From contig CANQOZ010000080.1 in assembly GCA_947625585.1 (NCBI GenBank), forward strand, positions 1 to 5,548: 5,548 bases of DNA. Direction: 5' to 3'. The stretch is from an uncultured Eubacteriaceae bacterium (GTDB lineage Bacteria > Bacillota > Clostridia > Eubacteriales > Eubacteriaceae). The notes under the pieces are model-generated. The model worked only from the letters and a program-made list of their open reading frames with translations. It did no database searches and had not been told where the DNA came from. The position numbers and the translations under genes were made by a program. Position 1 is the first letter of the stretch. The number at the start of each line of letters is the position of its first letter. This document shows, in pieces, positions 1 to 5,548 of the stretch.

Positions 1-1
1 G

Positions 2-124
2 AATTTAGGAGAAAAACAGCAAAAAGATAAGAATTTCGTAAGTTTTAAACGATTACTTCCGATTTTATTAGAAAAATTATGTTATCTTAGCTACAATCAG
101 GGTAAAAATTTTACTACATTGTAA
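2..124 (+). CDS. Possible 3' end of a convergent gene (partial, unidentified)
   Basis: A plus-strand frame is open from the left edge for 40 codons and ends at TAA (122-124). The translation begins NLGEKQQKDKNF and includes FKRLLPILLEKLCYLSY; it looks like an ordinary protein C-terminus rather than low-complexity translation. In DNA this AT-rich a 40-codon open stretch in one of six frames is not rare, so this is tentative. I do not recognise the family. If real, it converges on the R-M operon, with about 150 bases between the two stop codons. Confidence 0.3.
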   Translation, partial: NLGEKQQKDKNFVSFKRLLPILLEKLCYLSYNQGKNFTTL

Positions 125-273
125 ATTTCTCTAAAAGTAACGAATTTTGCTCAAAATCTACGATTTTAGAATAAAATTTTCAAGAAATTTTTAAATTTTT
201 ATAAATTTTAGGATTTAACTCAGTCTATTCTGAATTTTATTTCTTTTATTTTCAAAGAACTTACCACTCATTA
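125..273. other. AT-rich intergenic stretch downstream of the operon, no clear terminator
   Basis: This stretch is very AT-rich with several weak inverted repeats. Examples are AAAATC/GATTTT around a 3-base loop (153-167) and AACTCAG/CTGAATT (217-236) with one mismatched pair on the plus strand. The latter is followed on the plus strand by a T-rich tract (237-252), so it could weakly end plus-strand transcripts. Neither is a convincing terminator for the minus-strand operon, and I see no gene here. Confidence 0.4.
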
Positions 274-1749
274 TTACAATAATGGTTTTCTCCAAATAGT
301 AATGCTTTTACGAAGATTTACTTTTCCGAAACGTTTCATCTGTTGACTACTATTTCCCTTTAGTTGTTCAATACAGTAAATTTTCACTGGCTCAAATCCA
401 AAACTTTCTGCTAATTCAGTTAACAGAAAATCTACTGGTATAATTTCTCCTCCATATCGAACATTATCATTAACCATTACAACATAAGCTCCTGGTTTAC
501 AAATACGGAACAGTTCAAAAATTATAAACGATAATTCAGTGAAATATCCATCTACCATTCTGATTATTCCATTATTATTTAAATCACCATGAATCTTCCT
601 TTCATTTAAAGCTTTTAGAATTTCTTTATATGTTAGATTTTGTTGGACAGTTTTTAGAATGAATTTGTAATCATCTATTCGATCTTTTGAAGAATAAATC
701 TGTTTTAATATTTCCAATTTTGACTTATTTTCAATAGTTGAACTAAGTTGTTCTTGTCTTAGTTCTTTTAATTCTTGATCACTTAATCCTAAAAATGCGA
801 GTTCTAATGCATATGTACGAGTATAATCATATCTATTACAGTATGGGGGAGAGGTAATGACAGAATCGACACTATTGGATTCTAATTCTGGTAATCCAGA
901 AAGACTATTTTTTAATTGAAAATTGATATTTCCGGTTAAATTGTTTACTTTTCTAAATTTTTTAATATCCTCGAACTTTTGATTCAAATCCTCTAGAATT
1001 AAATCTCTTATATTTTCAATATCTTTCCGGACAGTTAAAGGTTTAGAAGGTTTTAACCCATTTTTAATTCTATAGTTATTTCGATCAATTACTTTTTTAG
1101 ATCGACTATCCCAACCAAGATATTGTCCTTTTTTAGTTGTATAGCTACTGTTTTCTAGGGAATTCAGGACGCTAACTAAAAATAAATTCTTAAGTTCTCG
1201 AGTTATAGTCTTGTTTTCAATCCAATCTGAAATAAAAGCTAAGAAATGATCATTACTATCGGGATAAGCATCTTTTGTAATAGGAACATAATGGGTTCTT
1301 TTATTAAAATTTTTTGGAATTTCTAAATTATGAAAATCATCTATCAAGCTTTTTAATTCATTTAAGTCATAGTTTTCTAAATTCGTTTTTGCATCAATTA
1401 TAATTTTTGAAAATGGCATAATATCGAAACCGATACTATTAATTCCTTCAGTAGCAGCTGAAAACAAAGTTGTTCCTGAACCAGCGAAGGGGTCTAGAAT
1501 TATGCTGTCGTTTGATAAGTTGAAACTACTCAATAAAATTTTAACTAGTTCATCTGAAAAAGCTTCTTTAAATTTGAACCAATTATAAATACCAAGATCT
1601 TTATTCGCTTGGTAACTGACGTTTCGTCGATTAAAGTTTTTACTGACTTCAAGCAGATTTCTATACTTATTCTCTAGTTTTATTCTTGCTGATTCTTCAC
1701 AAAATGAAGTAGCAGAAAATTCATCAATGTAATATTTACTATCATTCAT
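274..1749 (-). CDS. Site-specific DNA amino-methyltransferase M3 (N4-cytosine or N6-adenine)
   Basis: This protein (491 residues from the ATG, 495 from the TTG at 1761) is a SAM-dependent methyltransferase acting on an exocyclic amino group of a base. Numbered from the TTG, the SAM-binding motif I is LDPFAGSGTT (89-98) and the catalytic motif IV is TSPPY (303-307), followed by CNRYDYTRTYALELAFLG. A strand like those after motif IV is seen at AYVVMVNDNVRYGG (425-438). SPPY is commoner in N4-cytosine enzymes, whereas N6-adenine enzymes usually have DPPY or NPPY, so N4-cytosine is favoured but not proven. Motif I precedes motif IV with about 200 residues between, and that insert may hold the target recognition domain. 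The gene ends in tandem stops (TAA TAA). The ATG lies 12 bases after the endonuclease stop; the in-frame TTG at 1761 abuts that stop. Neither has a good ribosome binding site, so coupling is likely. It is unrelated to M1 and M2; its target is unknown. Confidence 0.9.
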   Translation of the reverse strand: MNDSKYYIDEFSATSFCEESARIKLENKYRNLLEVSKNFNRRNVSYQANKDLGIYNWFKFKEAFSDELVKILLSSFNLSNDSIILDPFAGSGTTLFSAATEGINSIGFDIMPFSKIIIDAKTNLENYDLNELKSLIDDFHNLEIPKNFNKRTHYVPITKDAYPDSNDHFLAFISDWIENKTITRELKNLFLVSVLNSLENSSYTTKKGQYLGWDSRSKKVIDRNNYRIKNGLKPSKPLTVRKDIENIRDLILEDLNQKFEDIKKFRKVNNLTGNINFQLKNSLSGLPELESNSVDSVITSPPYCNRYDYTRTYALELAFLGLSDQELKELRQEQLSSTIENKSKLEILKQIYSSKDRIDDYKFILKTVQQNLTYKEILKALNERKIHGDLNNNGIIRMVDGYFTELSFIIFELFRICKPGAYVVMVNDNVRYGGEIIPVDFLLTELAESFGFEPVKIYCIEQLKGNSSQQMKRFGKVNLRKSITIWRKPLL

Positions 1750-1761
1750 TAATTTAAACAA

Positions 1762-3234
1762 TTAACTTTTTGTTCCAAATTTTTCTATTGTTATATCAGA
1801 AATGAGTTTACTTATATCATAGCCAAGATTATTTATAATAATATTATCAAAATCTTCGAAATCTAAATCTCGCACATCGTGGTAAAGATGATTGTACAAA
1901 TACTCACTAAATGTATTAGCAAGAATTATCACAATTGGATTATCTCTAATGTCGAGTTCTACTGCTGGTACAAAATAAGGAGTTATTACAATCGTATAAT
2001 CTCCACCTATTTTTTCGCGATGGGATTTTAATCTTCCTGCACTAAGTTCTTTAAGCTTATCGTGTCTTGCTTTTGCTTCAACAGCAAATTTTTTATTTTT
2101 GGTTAAATAAAGACATTCAATATCCGTTTGACCTGCTCCACCTAATTTTTTTGCTTCAACGTTATAAAATAGATTAAAACCGTCTTCTAAAACATCTTCA
2201 AAAAGACGAGCTGTTCTATTTTCAGGATTTTTAGAATACTCCTTTATTAATTTTGGTAATTCTAATAATTTAATCTGTAAATCATCAACTTCACTAATTT
2301 CTTCTATTAAGATTTTAGGATAAAACGAATAAATTTCCTTGATAACATCAAATCTCATTCTTTTGGGATCATTAAGTTGAAGAGGTGTTTGGAAACACGA
2401 ATAAACAGATAACATTCGTTCTATAAATGGTTTTACTTGTTCAGTTAGAGTTATATAGCCGGTTGTCAACGTTCTTTTTGTAGGTTTACTTGTGCTATTT
2501 GGTCTTTGACGATGAGTAAGTTTAACTAATTCTTCACCTTTAAAAATGTCTATTATTCCAATTTTTTCAAATAATGTTTGTATATACTGCCATTCGTAAC
2601 AAGGATTAACATAATTGTATTCATCAATTTTTAGGATATTAACAATTTCGTTTTTATCTTGTTTTCGAAATTCCAAAATACTATTAACTAATTCTTCATA
2701 ACTTTGTCTATTAATTGTCTTTTGATAAGCAATAAAATAAACATATTCATCATTATAGAGACGGTAATCTAAACGCTTATCTGTTAGAAGTTGAAAAATT
2801 AAACGAAATGGATAAAGTTGAAAACATGAAGGAGTATTATTAGCAGGATGTTGAAATTGAATTCCAAAGAGCATTGTAGTAAAAATTTTAGTTAATTTTT
2901 CTGGTTCATTTATATGCTCTAAAAACAAGTTGCCAAGAGGACTAAAAATAAATTTTTTAGATTTACTTCCATTACTATTATCCTCATATCCAAACATAAA
3001 ATATTCTAATGTATTAATTCGATGATTGATAGAATCTAATGGTTTATTAGAATTACGAGGTTTATACATTTTTAAGGCTGACAAGCGATCTTGCATTCGA
3101 TGTCGTTCTTTTTCACTAATGTTTGTACCACAATTATTTTTAACATCTAAAGCAACCGCTTTAATAAGTTCAAAATTTGAAGTATGTTTATAAAGAATCC
3201 ATTTATCTCGTTTTTGAAATTGTGTCAATATCAT
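1762..3234 (-). CDS. Type II restriction endonuclease, PD-(D/E)XK fold, probably Type IIS (AlwI/BstNBI-like layout)
   Basis: This 490-residue protein very likely cuts DNA at or near the site protected by the neighbouring methylases. The C-terminal third carries a PD-(D/E)XK nuclease signature: Glu346 in a helix (TARLFEDVLED), GGAGQTD at 365-371 with Asp371, then FAVEAKAR (383-390) giving Glu386 and Lys388 after a beta-strand. A predicted strand (YTIVITPYF, 413-421) and helix follow. The N-terminal 300 residues hold FSPLGNLFLE (97-106), a pattern I associate with AlwI/BstNBI-type Type IIS enzymes, and a basic stretch (HRQRPNSTSKPTKR, 241-254); this part is probably for DNA recognition. The AlwI-family assignment is from memory of the pattern and is moderate; the nuclease fold is firmer. 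The gene starts within M2 (32-base overlap), so its translation is probably coupled. AGGAG sits only 3 bases before the ATG at 3234; a TTG at codon 3 (3228) would have a better 9-base spacing. Confidence 0.85.
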   Translation of the reverse strand: MILTQFQKRDKWILYKHTSNFELIKAVALDVKNNCGTNISEKERHRMQDRLSALKMYKPRNSNKPLDSINHRINTLEYFMFGYEDNSNGSKSKKFIFSPLGNLFLEHINEPEKLTKIFTTMLFGIQFQHPANNTPSCFQLYPFRLIFQLLTDKRLDYRLYNDEYVYFIAYQKTINRQSYEELVNSILEFRKQDKNEIVNILKIDEYNYVNPCYEWQYIQTLFEKIGIIDIFKGEELVKLTHRQRPNSTSKPTKRTLTTGYITLTEQVKPFIERMLSVYSCFQTPLQLNDPKRMRFDVIKEIYSFYPKILIEEISEVDDLQIKLLELPKLIKEYSKNPENRTARLFEDVLEDGFNLFYNVEAKKLGGAGQTDIECLYLTKNKKFAVEAKARHDKLKELSAGRLKSHREKIGGDYTIVITPYFVPAVELDIRDNPIVIILANTFSEYLYNHLYHDVRDLDFEDFDNIIINNLGYDISKLISDITIEKFGTKS

Positions 3235-4300
3235 TAACTCCTATTAGTTCAATAATTCGTTTCATAAGTTGTGGAGGAATGGCTTCTCCAATGATTGTTC
3301 TTATGAAAGAATCAGTTACTCCATCAGGAAAATCGATATCTTCTGGAATAGAAGAAACAATAAATGTTTCAAGTAAGGTTAAAACTCTTGGATCAGAATA
3401 AGTCCCATCACTTAGAAGATGACCAGGATGAACATTGTTATGTGAGCTAATACTACCGCAATAGGTTGTTCTAGCAGGACAAGGTTTATCCCATTCTAAA
3501 CGTTTAAATGTATTATGAAATCCTTTTATTCGAGTTCCATCTTCTTTTTTTGGATAAAAAACTTTATTTTTAATAGCACTTTGACCGGATTTTGTATGTC
3601 TCATAGCTAATACGGCTCTAGGATTTTCTGGTTTTGCATAATGCCATTTTATTCCTGAATCTTCACCTGGTTCTAATGACGGTAAGAAACCAATTGCTTC
3701 TTCAAGAGTAATTTCATCATCTTTTTTTGGCCAAGCCCAGTATTTTCCTTTTTTCCAAAGTTTAATAATTGCCCGTGGTCTTAATTGAGGAACTCCATAA
3801 TCTTTGGCGTTTAATACTTTAACTTCAATATTATATTTAGTTCTAAACTTTTGGTTTAAAATCTGTTCCAAAGTGAAATAATCATGTTCGAACGGAAAAT
3901 ACATTTTTATAAATCTTGGAACATTTTCAATGAGAATATAATCGAAGTTACAAGAATCGATAATATCTAAAGCTTCAAGAATTAAAAAATTTCTATTGTC
4001 ATTTTCAAACTGAAATTGTTTCTTATTTTTTCCTAAAGTGCTAACGCCTTGACATGGTGGCGTGACTAAAAGTAGATCGGCTTGTTTCTTATTTGCAATT
4101 TCGATGATCTTATTTTTAACCACTTTATCTGTAATATCACCACAAATCATTTCAGTTTCTGGATAAAAATGAGAGTAACATTGAGCTCTTTTAGGAATTA
4201 ATTCATTAGCTGCAATAACTTCAATTTTATCTTTAGGTAGTTTTAATTCTCCAATTCCTGCTCCAGAAAAAAGGGAGATCGCTTTTAATTTTTCAGACAT
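3203..4300 (-). CDS. C5-cytosine DNA methyltransferase M2, paralogue of M1
   Basis: This second m5C methyltransferase has 365 residues. Motifs seen: I (ISLFSGAGIGE, 8-18), IV (TPPCQG, 80-85, catalytic Cys83), VI (ENV, 125-127), VIII (QLRPR, 172-176), IX (RVLTLLE, 305-311) and X (GEAIPP, 338-343). It aligns with M1 over the full length, with shared blocks such as MICGDITDK, KDGTRIKG/EDGTRIKG and DGTYSD. It differs within the recognition region: M1 has PAPTITIRNDCIASQRN where M2 has PCPARTTYCGSISSHNN. Such a pair is expected when two enzymes read the two strands of an asymmetric site. The start lies inside the end of M1 (16-base overlap), with AGGA 8 bases upstream. The gene runs 32 bases into the endonuclease gene. 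The methylase family is certain; its pairing with M1 on one asymmetric site is inference. An alternative is two independent specificities. Confidence 0.96.
   Translation of the reverse strand: MSEKLKAISLFSGAGIGELKLPKDKIEVIAANELIPKRAQCYSHFYPETEMICGDITDKVVKNKIIEIANKKQADLLLVTPPCQGVSTLGKNKKQFQFENDNRNFLILEALDIIDSCNFDYILIENVPRFIKMYFPFEHDYFTLEQILNQKFRTKYNIEVKVLNAKDYGVPQLRPRAIIKLWKKGKYWAWPKKDDEITLEEAIGFLPSLEPGEDSGIKWHYAKPENPRAVLAMRHTKSGQSAIKNKVFYPKKEDGTRIKGFHNTFKRLEWDKPCPARTTYCGSISSHNNVHPGHLLSDGTYSDPRVLTLLETFIVSSIPEDIDFPDGVTDSFIRTIIGEAIPPQLMKRIIELIGVNDIDTISKTR
3238..3242 (-). promoter_or_regulatory. Ribosome binding site of the endonuclease gene, inside M2
   Basis: On the minus strand AGGAG is the best Shine-Dalgarno core at any of the internal junctions. 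It sits only 3 bases before the ATG at 3234, which is tight, and 9 bases before an in-frame TTG at 3228, which is ideal. The true start could be either; the protein would differ by two residues. Confidence 0.55.
3522..3543. repeat. Direct repeat copy 1 (in M2), 22 bases, one mismatch to copy 2
   Basis: The stretch encodes DGTRIKG (M2 residues 254-260) and matches positions 4583-4604 in M1 at 21 of 22 bases by eye. It reflects common ancestry of the two methylases, and conservation at DNA level is higher here than in most of the flanking sequence. Confidence 0.7.
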
Positions 4301-5346
4301 TCAATATTTCCTACAATTTTTTCAACCATTAATGGAGGTATGGATTCACCTATAACTTGTCGAATTAATAATTCCGGGGTATCATCCGGAATATCCCAAT
4401 TTGCTGGTAGGGAAGTAAGAAGCATTAATTCAAGAGGAGTTAAAACACGAGCATCAGAATATGTTCCATCTTTTAACTTCCTTCCTGGATGAACATTTCT
4501 TTGAGAGGCTATACAATCATTTCGGATAGTAATTGTTGGTGCTGGTTCATTCCATTTTATTCTTCTATACGATGAGTTATAACCTTTTATTCGAGTACCA
4601 TCTTTTTTTTGAGGGAAGTAAACTTCATTCGAGAACGCAGATTTACCTGTTGGAGTATGTTTCATCCATAAAATATTATTTTTACTATGTTTCCGAGCAA
4701 AATGCCATTTGAGTTCCGATTTCTCACCTGATTCAAGAGAGGGAAGATTACCTATTGCATCTTTTACAGTGACTTTGACGATCTCAGGTTCGGGCCATTC
4801 CCAATTTTCAGTTTTGATACACATTTTTATAATAGCTCTTCGTCTAGTTTGAGGGACTCCATAATCAGAAGAATCAACGATTTTACTGTTAATATTGTAT
4901 TCTTGACCAAATAAGTCATTTAAAATATCTGTAATTGAATACAATTCCCCTTTATACGGCAATTGAAATTTTAATAAAGTAGGTACATTTTCAATAAAGA
5001 CAAATTTCGGCTTTAAGTCACTGATAGCTGAAATCACATAATTTATTAAATAGTTACGGTTATCTTTAACCATTGTATCTTGGTGTCTATTTTTACCAGC
5101 AATACTCATACCTTGGCATGGTGGAGAAGCTATTAAGAAGTCAACACCTAAAGCATTTTCAATAATACTATTATAAATTTCTTTATCAGTAATATCTCCA
5201 CATATCATTTTACAGTTCGGATATAAGTGCCGATATAATTCAGCACGTTTAGGATTAATCTCATTAGCAACTATAATATTTACGCCAATACGAGATAAGT
5301 AAGTTTCTCCTATTCCTGCACCTGAAAATAAAGATAAACCGGTCAT
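4285..5346 (-). CDS. C5-cytosine DNA methyltransferase M1 of a Type II (probably IIS) R-M system
   Basis: This 353-residue protein transfers a methyl group from S-adenosylmethionine to carbon 5 of cytosine in a specific DNA site, shielding it from the endonuclease encoded downstream. The conserved motifs occur in canonical order: motif I (LSLFSGAGIGE, residues 4-14, cofactor binding), motif IV (SPPCQG, 74-79, catalytic Cys77), motif VI (ENV, 119-121), motif VIII (QTRRR, 166-170), motif IX (RVLTPLE, 300-306) and motif X (GESIPP, 333-338). The target recognition region lies between VIII and IX (about 171-298). Length is normal for a single-domain m5C methylase and nothing looks broken. The ATG is preceded by GAGAGG at 5 bases, and motif I begins at residue 4, so little room exists for another start. 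It is first in the operon and overlaps M2, to which it is clearly related along its whole length. The class is certain from the motifs; strand-specific pairing with M2 is inferred from known Type IIS systems. Confidence 0.96.
   Translation of the reverse strand: MTGLSLFSGAGIGETYLSRIGVNIIVANEINPKRAELYRHLYPNCKMICGDITDKEIYNSIIENALGVDFLIASPPCQGMSIAGKNRHQDTMVKDNRNYLINYVISAISDLKPKFVFIENVPTLLKFQLPYKGELYSITDILNDLFGQEYNINSKIVDSSDYGVPQTRRRAIIKMCIKTENWEWPEPEIVKVTVKDAIGNLPSLESGEKSELKWHFARKHSKNNILWMKHTPTGKSAFSNEVYFPQKKDGTRIKGYNSSYRRIKWNEPAPTITIRNDCIASQRNVHPGRKLKDGTYSDARVLTPLELMLLTSLPANWDIPDDTPELLIRQVIGESIPPLMVEKIVGNIECLKN
4309..4312 (-). promoter_or_regulatory. Ribosome binding site of M2, inside M1
   Basis: On the minus strand AGGA (in GTAGGAAATA) lies 8 bases before the M2 ATG at 4300 and within the last codons of M1. 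Ribosomes finishing M1 can re-initiate here. Confidence 0.6.
4583..4604. repeat. Direct repeat copy 2 (in M1)
   Basis: This is the partner of 3522-3543; it encodes DGTRIKG (M1 residues 249-255). Both copies are read in the same codon phase, so recombination between them would produce an in-frame M1-M2 hybrid. Confidence 0.7.
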
Positions 5347-5351
5347 TGTTA

Positions 5352-5357
5352 CCTCTC
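5352..5357 (-). promoter_or_regulatory. Ribosome binding site of M1
   Basis: On the minus strand GAGAGG lies 5 bases (TAACA) before the ATG at 5346. This is a good Shine-Dalgarno match at normal spacing and supports this start, which also places motif I at residue 4. Confidence 0.75.
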
Positions 5358-5360
5358 GAT

Positions 5361-5390
5361 TTTATACTGCTAACTTATAAAATAGTTAAA
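5361..5390 (-). promoter_or_regulatory. Possible weak promoter of the R-M operon
   Basis: The terminator at 5425-5450 implies that the operon has its own promoter between about 5424 and 5352. The best pair I find on the minus strand is TTTAAC (5390-5385) and TATAAA (5366-5361), separated by 18 bases. The -35 match is poor, and the implied transcription start would fall in or next to the ribosome binding site, which argues against it. Another possible -10 is TTATAA around 5380-5375, without a convincing -35. The position is therefore unsettled. Confidence 0.2.
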
Positions 5391-5424
5391 CAAAAAGATC
5401 AGGTTTAAATAGTAAATTTAATTC

Positions 5425-5450
5425 AAAAAAACCATCCAGATGGATGGCTT
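5425..5450 (-). terminator. Rho-independent terminator upstream of the operon
   Basis: Read on the minus strand, CCATCC and GGATGG form a 6-bp stem around the 4-base loop ATCT, followed directly by seven T. The stem can be extended by a G-U wobble and two A-U pairs to about 9 bp. The T-run is on the minus-strand side only, so it ends transcripts entering from beyond the right edge and moving in the same direction as the operon. All three minus-strand frames meet a stop within about 17 bases of the right edge, so any upstream gene stops at or beyond that point. It could also act as an attenuator in a longer leader of the operon. Confidence 0.7.
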
Positions 5451-5548
5451 AAGTAAAATCGAATTTTTAATTAATCCAATTGAGGTTTTCTGATTGTTTT
5501 GGTTCAAACTAAAGCATTTTCTCTTAAAATTTTAATTAATTCTTATTC

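Noticed and set aside
7..11. AGGAG on the plus strand as a ribosome binding site
   Set aside because: No ATG, GTG or TTG follows at a usable distance.
153..167. AAAATC/GATTTT hairpin as the operon terminator
   Set aside because: The stem is only 6 bp, mostly A-T, with a 3-base loop and no following T-run on the minus strand.
3177..3401. Plus-strand open frame of 74 codons
   Set aside because: It lies opposite the strongly supported end of M2 and start of the nuclease, and its translation shows no recognisable motif. It is a shadow of the real genes.
5466..5540. Repeated TTTTAATTAAT motif near the right edge as a regulatory direct repeat
   Set aside because: It is simple AT-rich sequence, expected by chance at this base composition, and lies upstream of the terminator rather than between it and M1.
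5504..5548. Minus-strand fragment ending ELIKILRENALV before TGA, as a possible 3' end of an upstream gene
   Set aside because: The same frame has a TAA at 5545-5543 just before it, so it could be at most a broken remnant of 12 codons; too short to support.
1..5548. CRISPR array, tRNA/rRNA, insertion sequence ends, toxin-antitoxin or controller gene
   Set aside because: I looked for regular repeats with spacers, terminal inverted repeats, conserved RNA stems and small ORFs beside the operon and found none that could be supported.

Overview
The window is AT-rich (roughly 30% GC by eye) and carries one compact restriction-modification operon. All four genes lie on the minus strand, so the operon reads from right to left. 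The low GC, AGGAG-type ribosome binding sites and a short hairpin with a T-run suggest a low-GC bacterium, possibly Bacillota. The window has no rRNA, tRNA or housekeeping gene to fix the host. R-M operons also move between genera, so this is a weak inference.

Layout in transcription order: a short leader (5548-5347) holds a minus-strand hairpin terminator and the ribosome binding site of the first gene. Next come two tandem, clearly related C5-cytosine DNA methyltransferases (M1, 5346-4285; M2, 4300-3203), then a 490-residue PD-(D/E)XK restriction endonuclease (3234-1762). Last is an amino-methyltransferase of the N4-cytosine/N6-adenine type (M3, 1749-274, or from a TTG at 1761). Neighbouring genes overlap by 16 and 32 bases, and the last junction is only 0-12 bases, so the four are almost certainly cotranscribed and translationally coupled. 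The left flank (1-273) is AT-rich. It contains a possible 3' end of a convergent plus-strand gene (2-124) and no strong terminator.

A pair of C5 methyltransferases next to one endonuclease is the classic arrangement for a Type IIS enzyme with an asymmetric, cytosine-containing site, where each methylase protects one strand. HgaI and LlaJI (both GACGC/GCGTC) are known examples with two C5 methylases; FauI and AciI are others. The endonuclease fits this: a long N-terminal part probably used for DNA recognition, and a C-terminal nuclease fold with the GGAGQTD...EAK signature. The specificity cannot be read from sequence alone; GACGC is only a hypothesis.

The odd part is the third, unrelated methyltransferase in the same overlapping operon. 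Either it adds a second layer of protection, or it methylates another motif, or the operon merges two R-M systems and it is unclear which methylase(s) the nuclease is matched to. No controller (C) gene is visible. Gene order (methylases first) and coupling are the only regulation the sequence shows.
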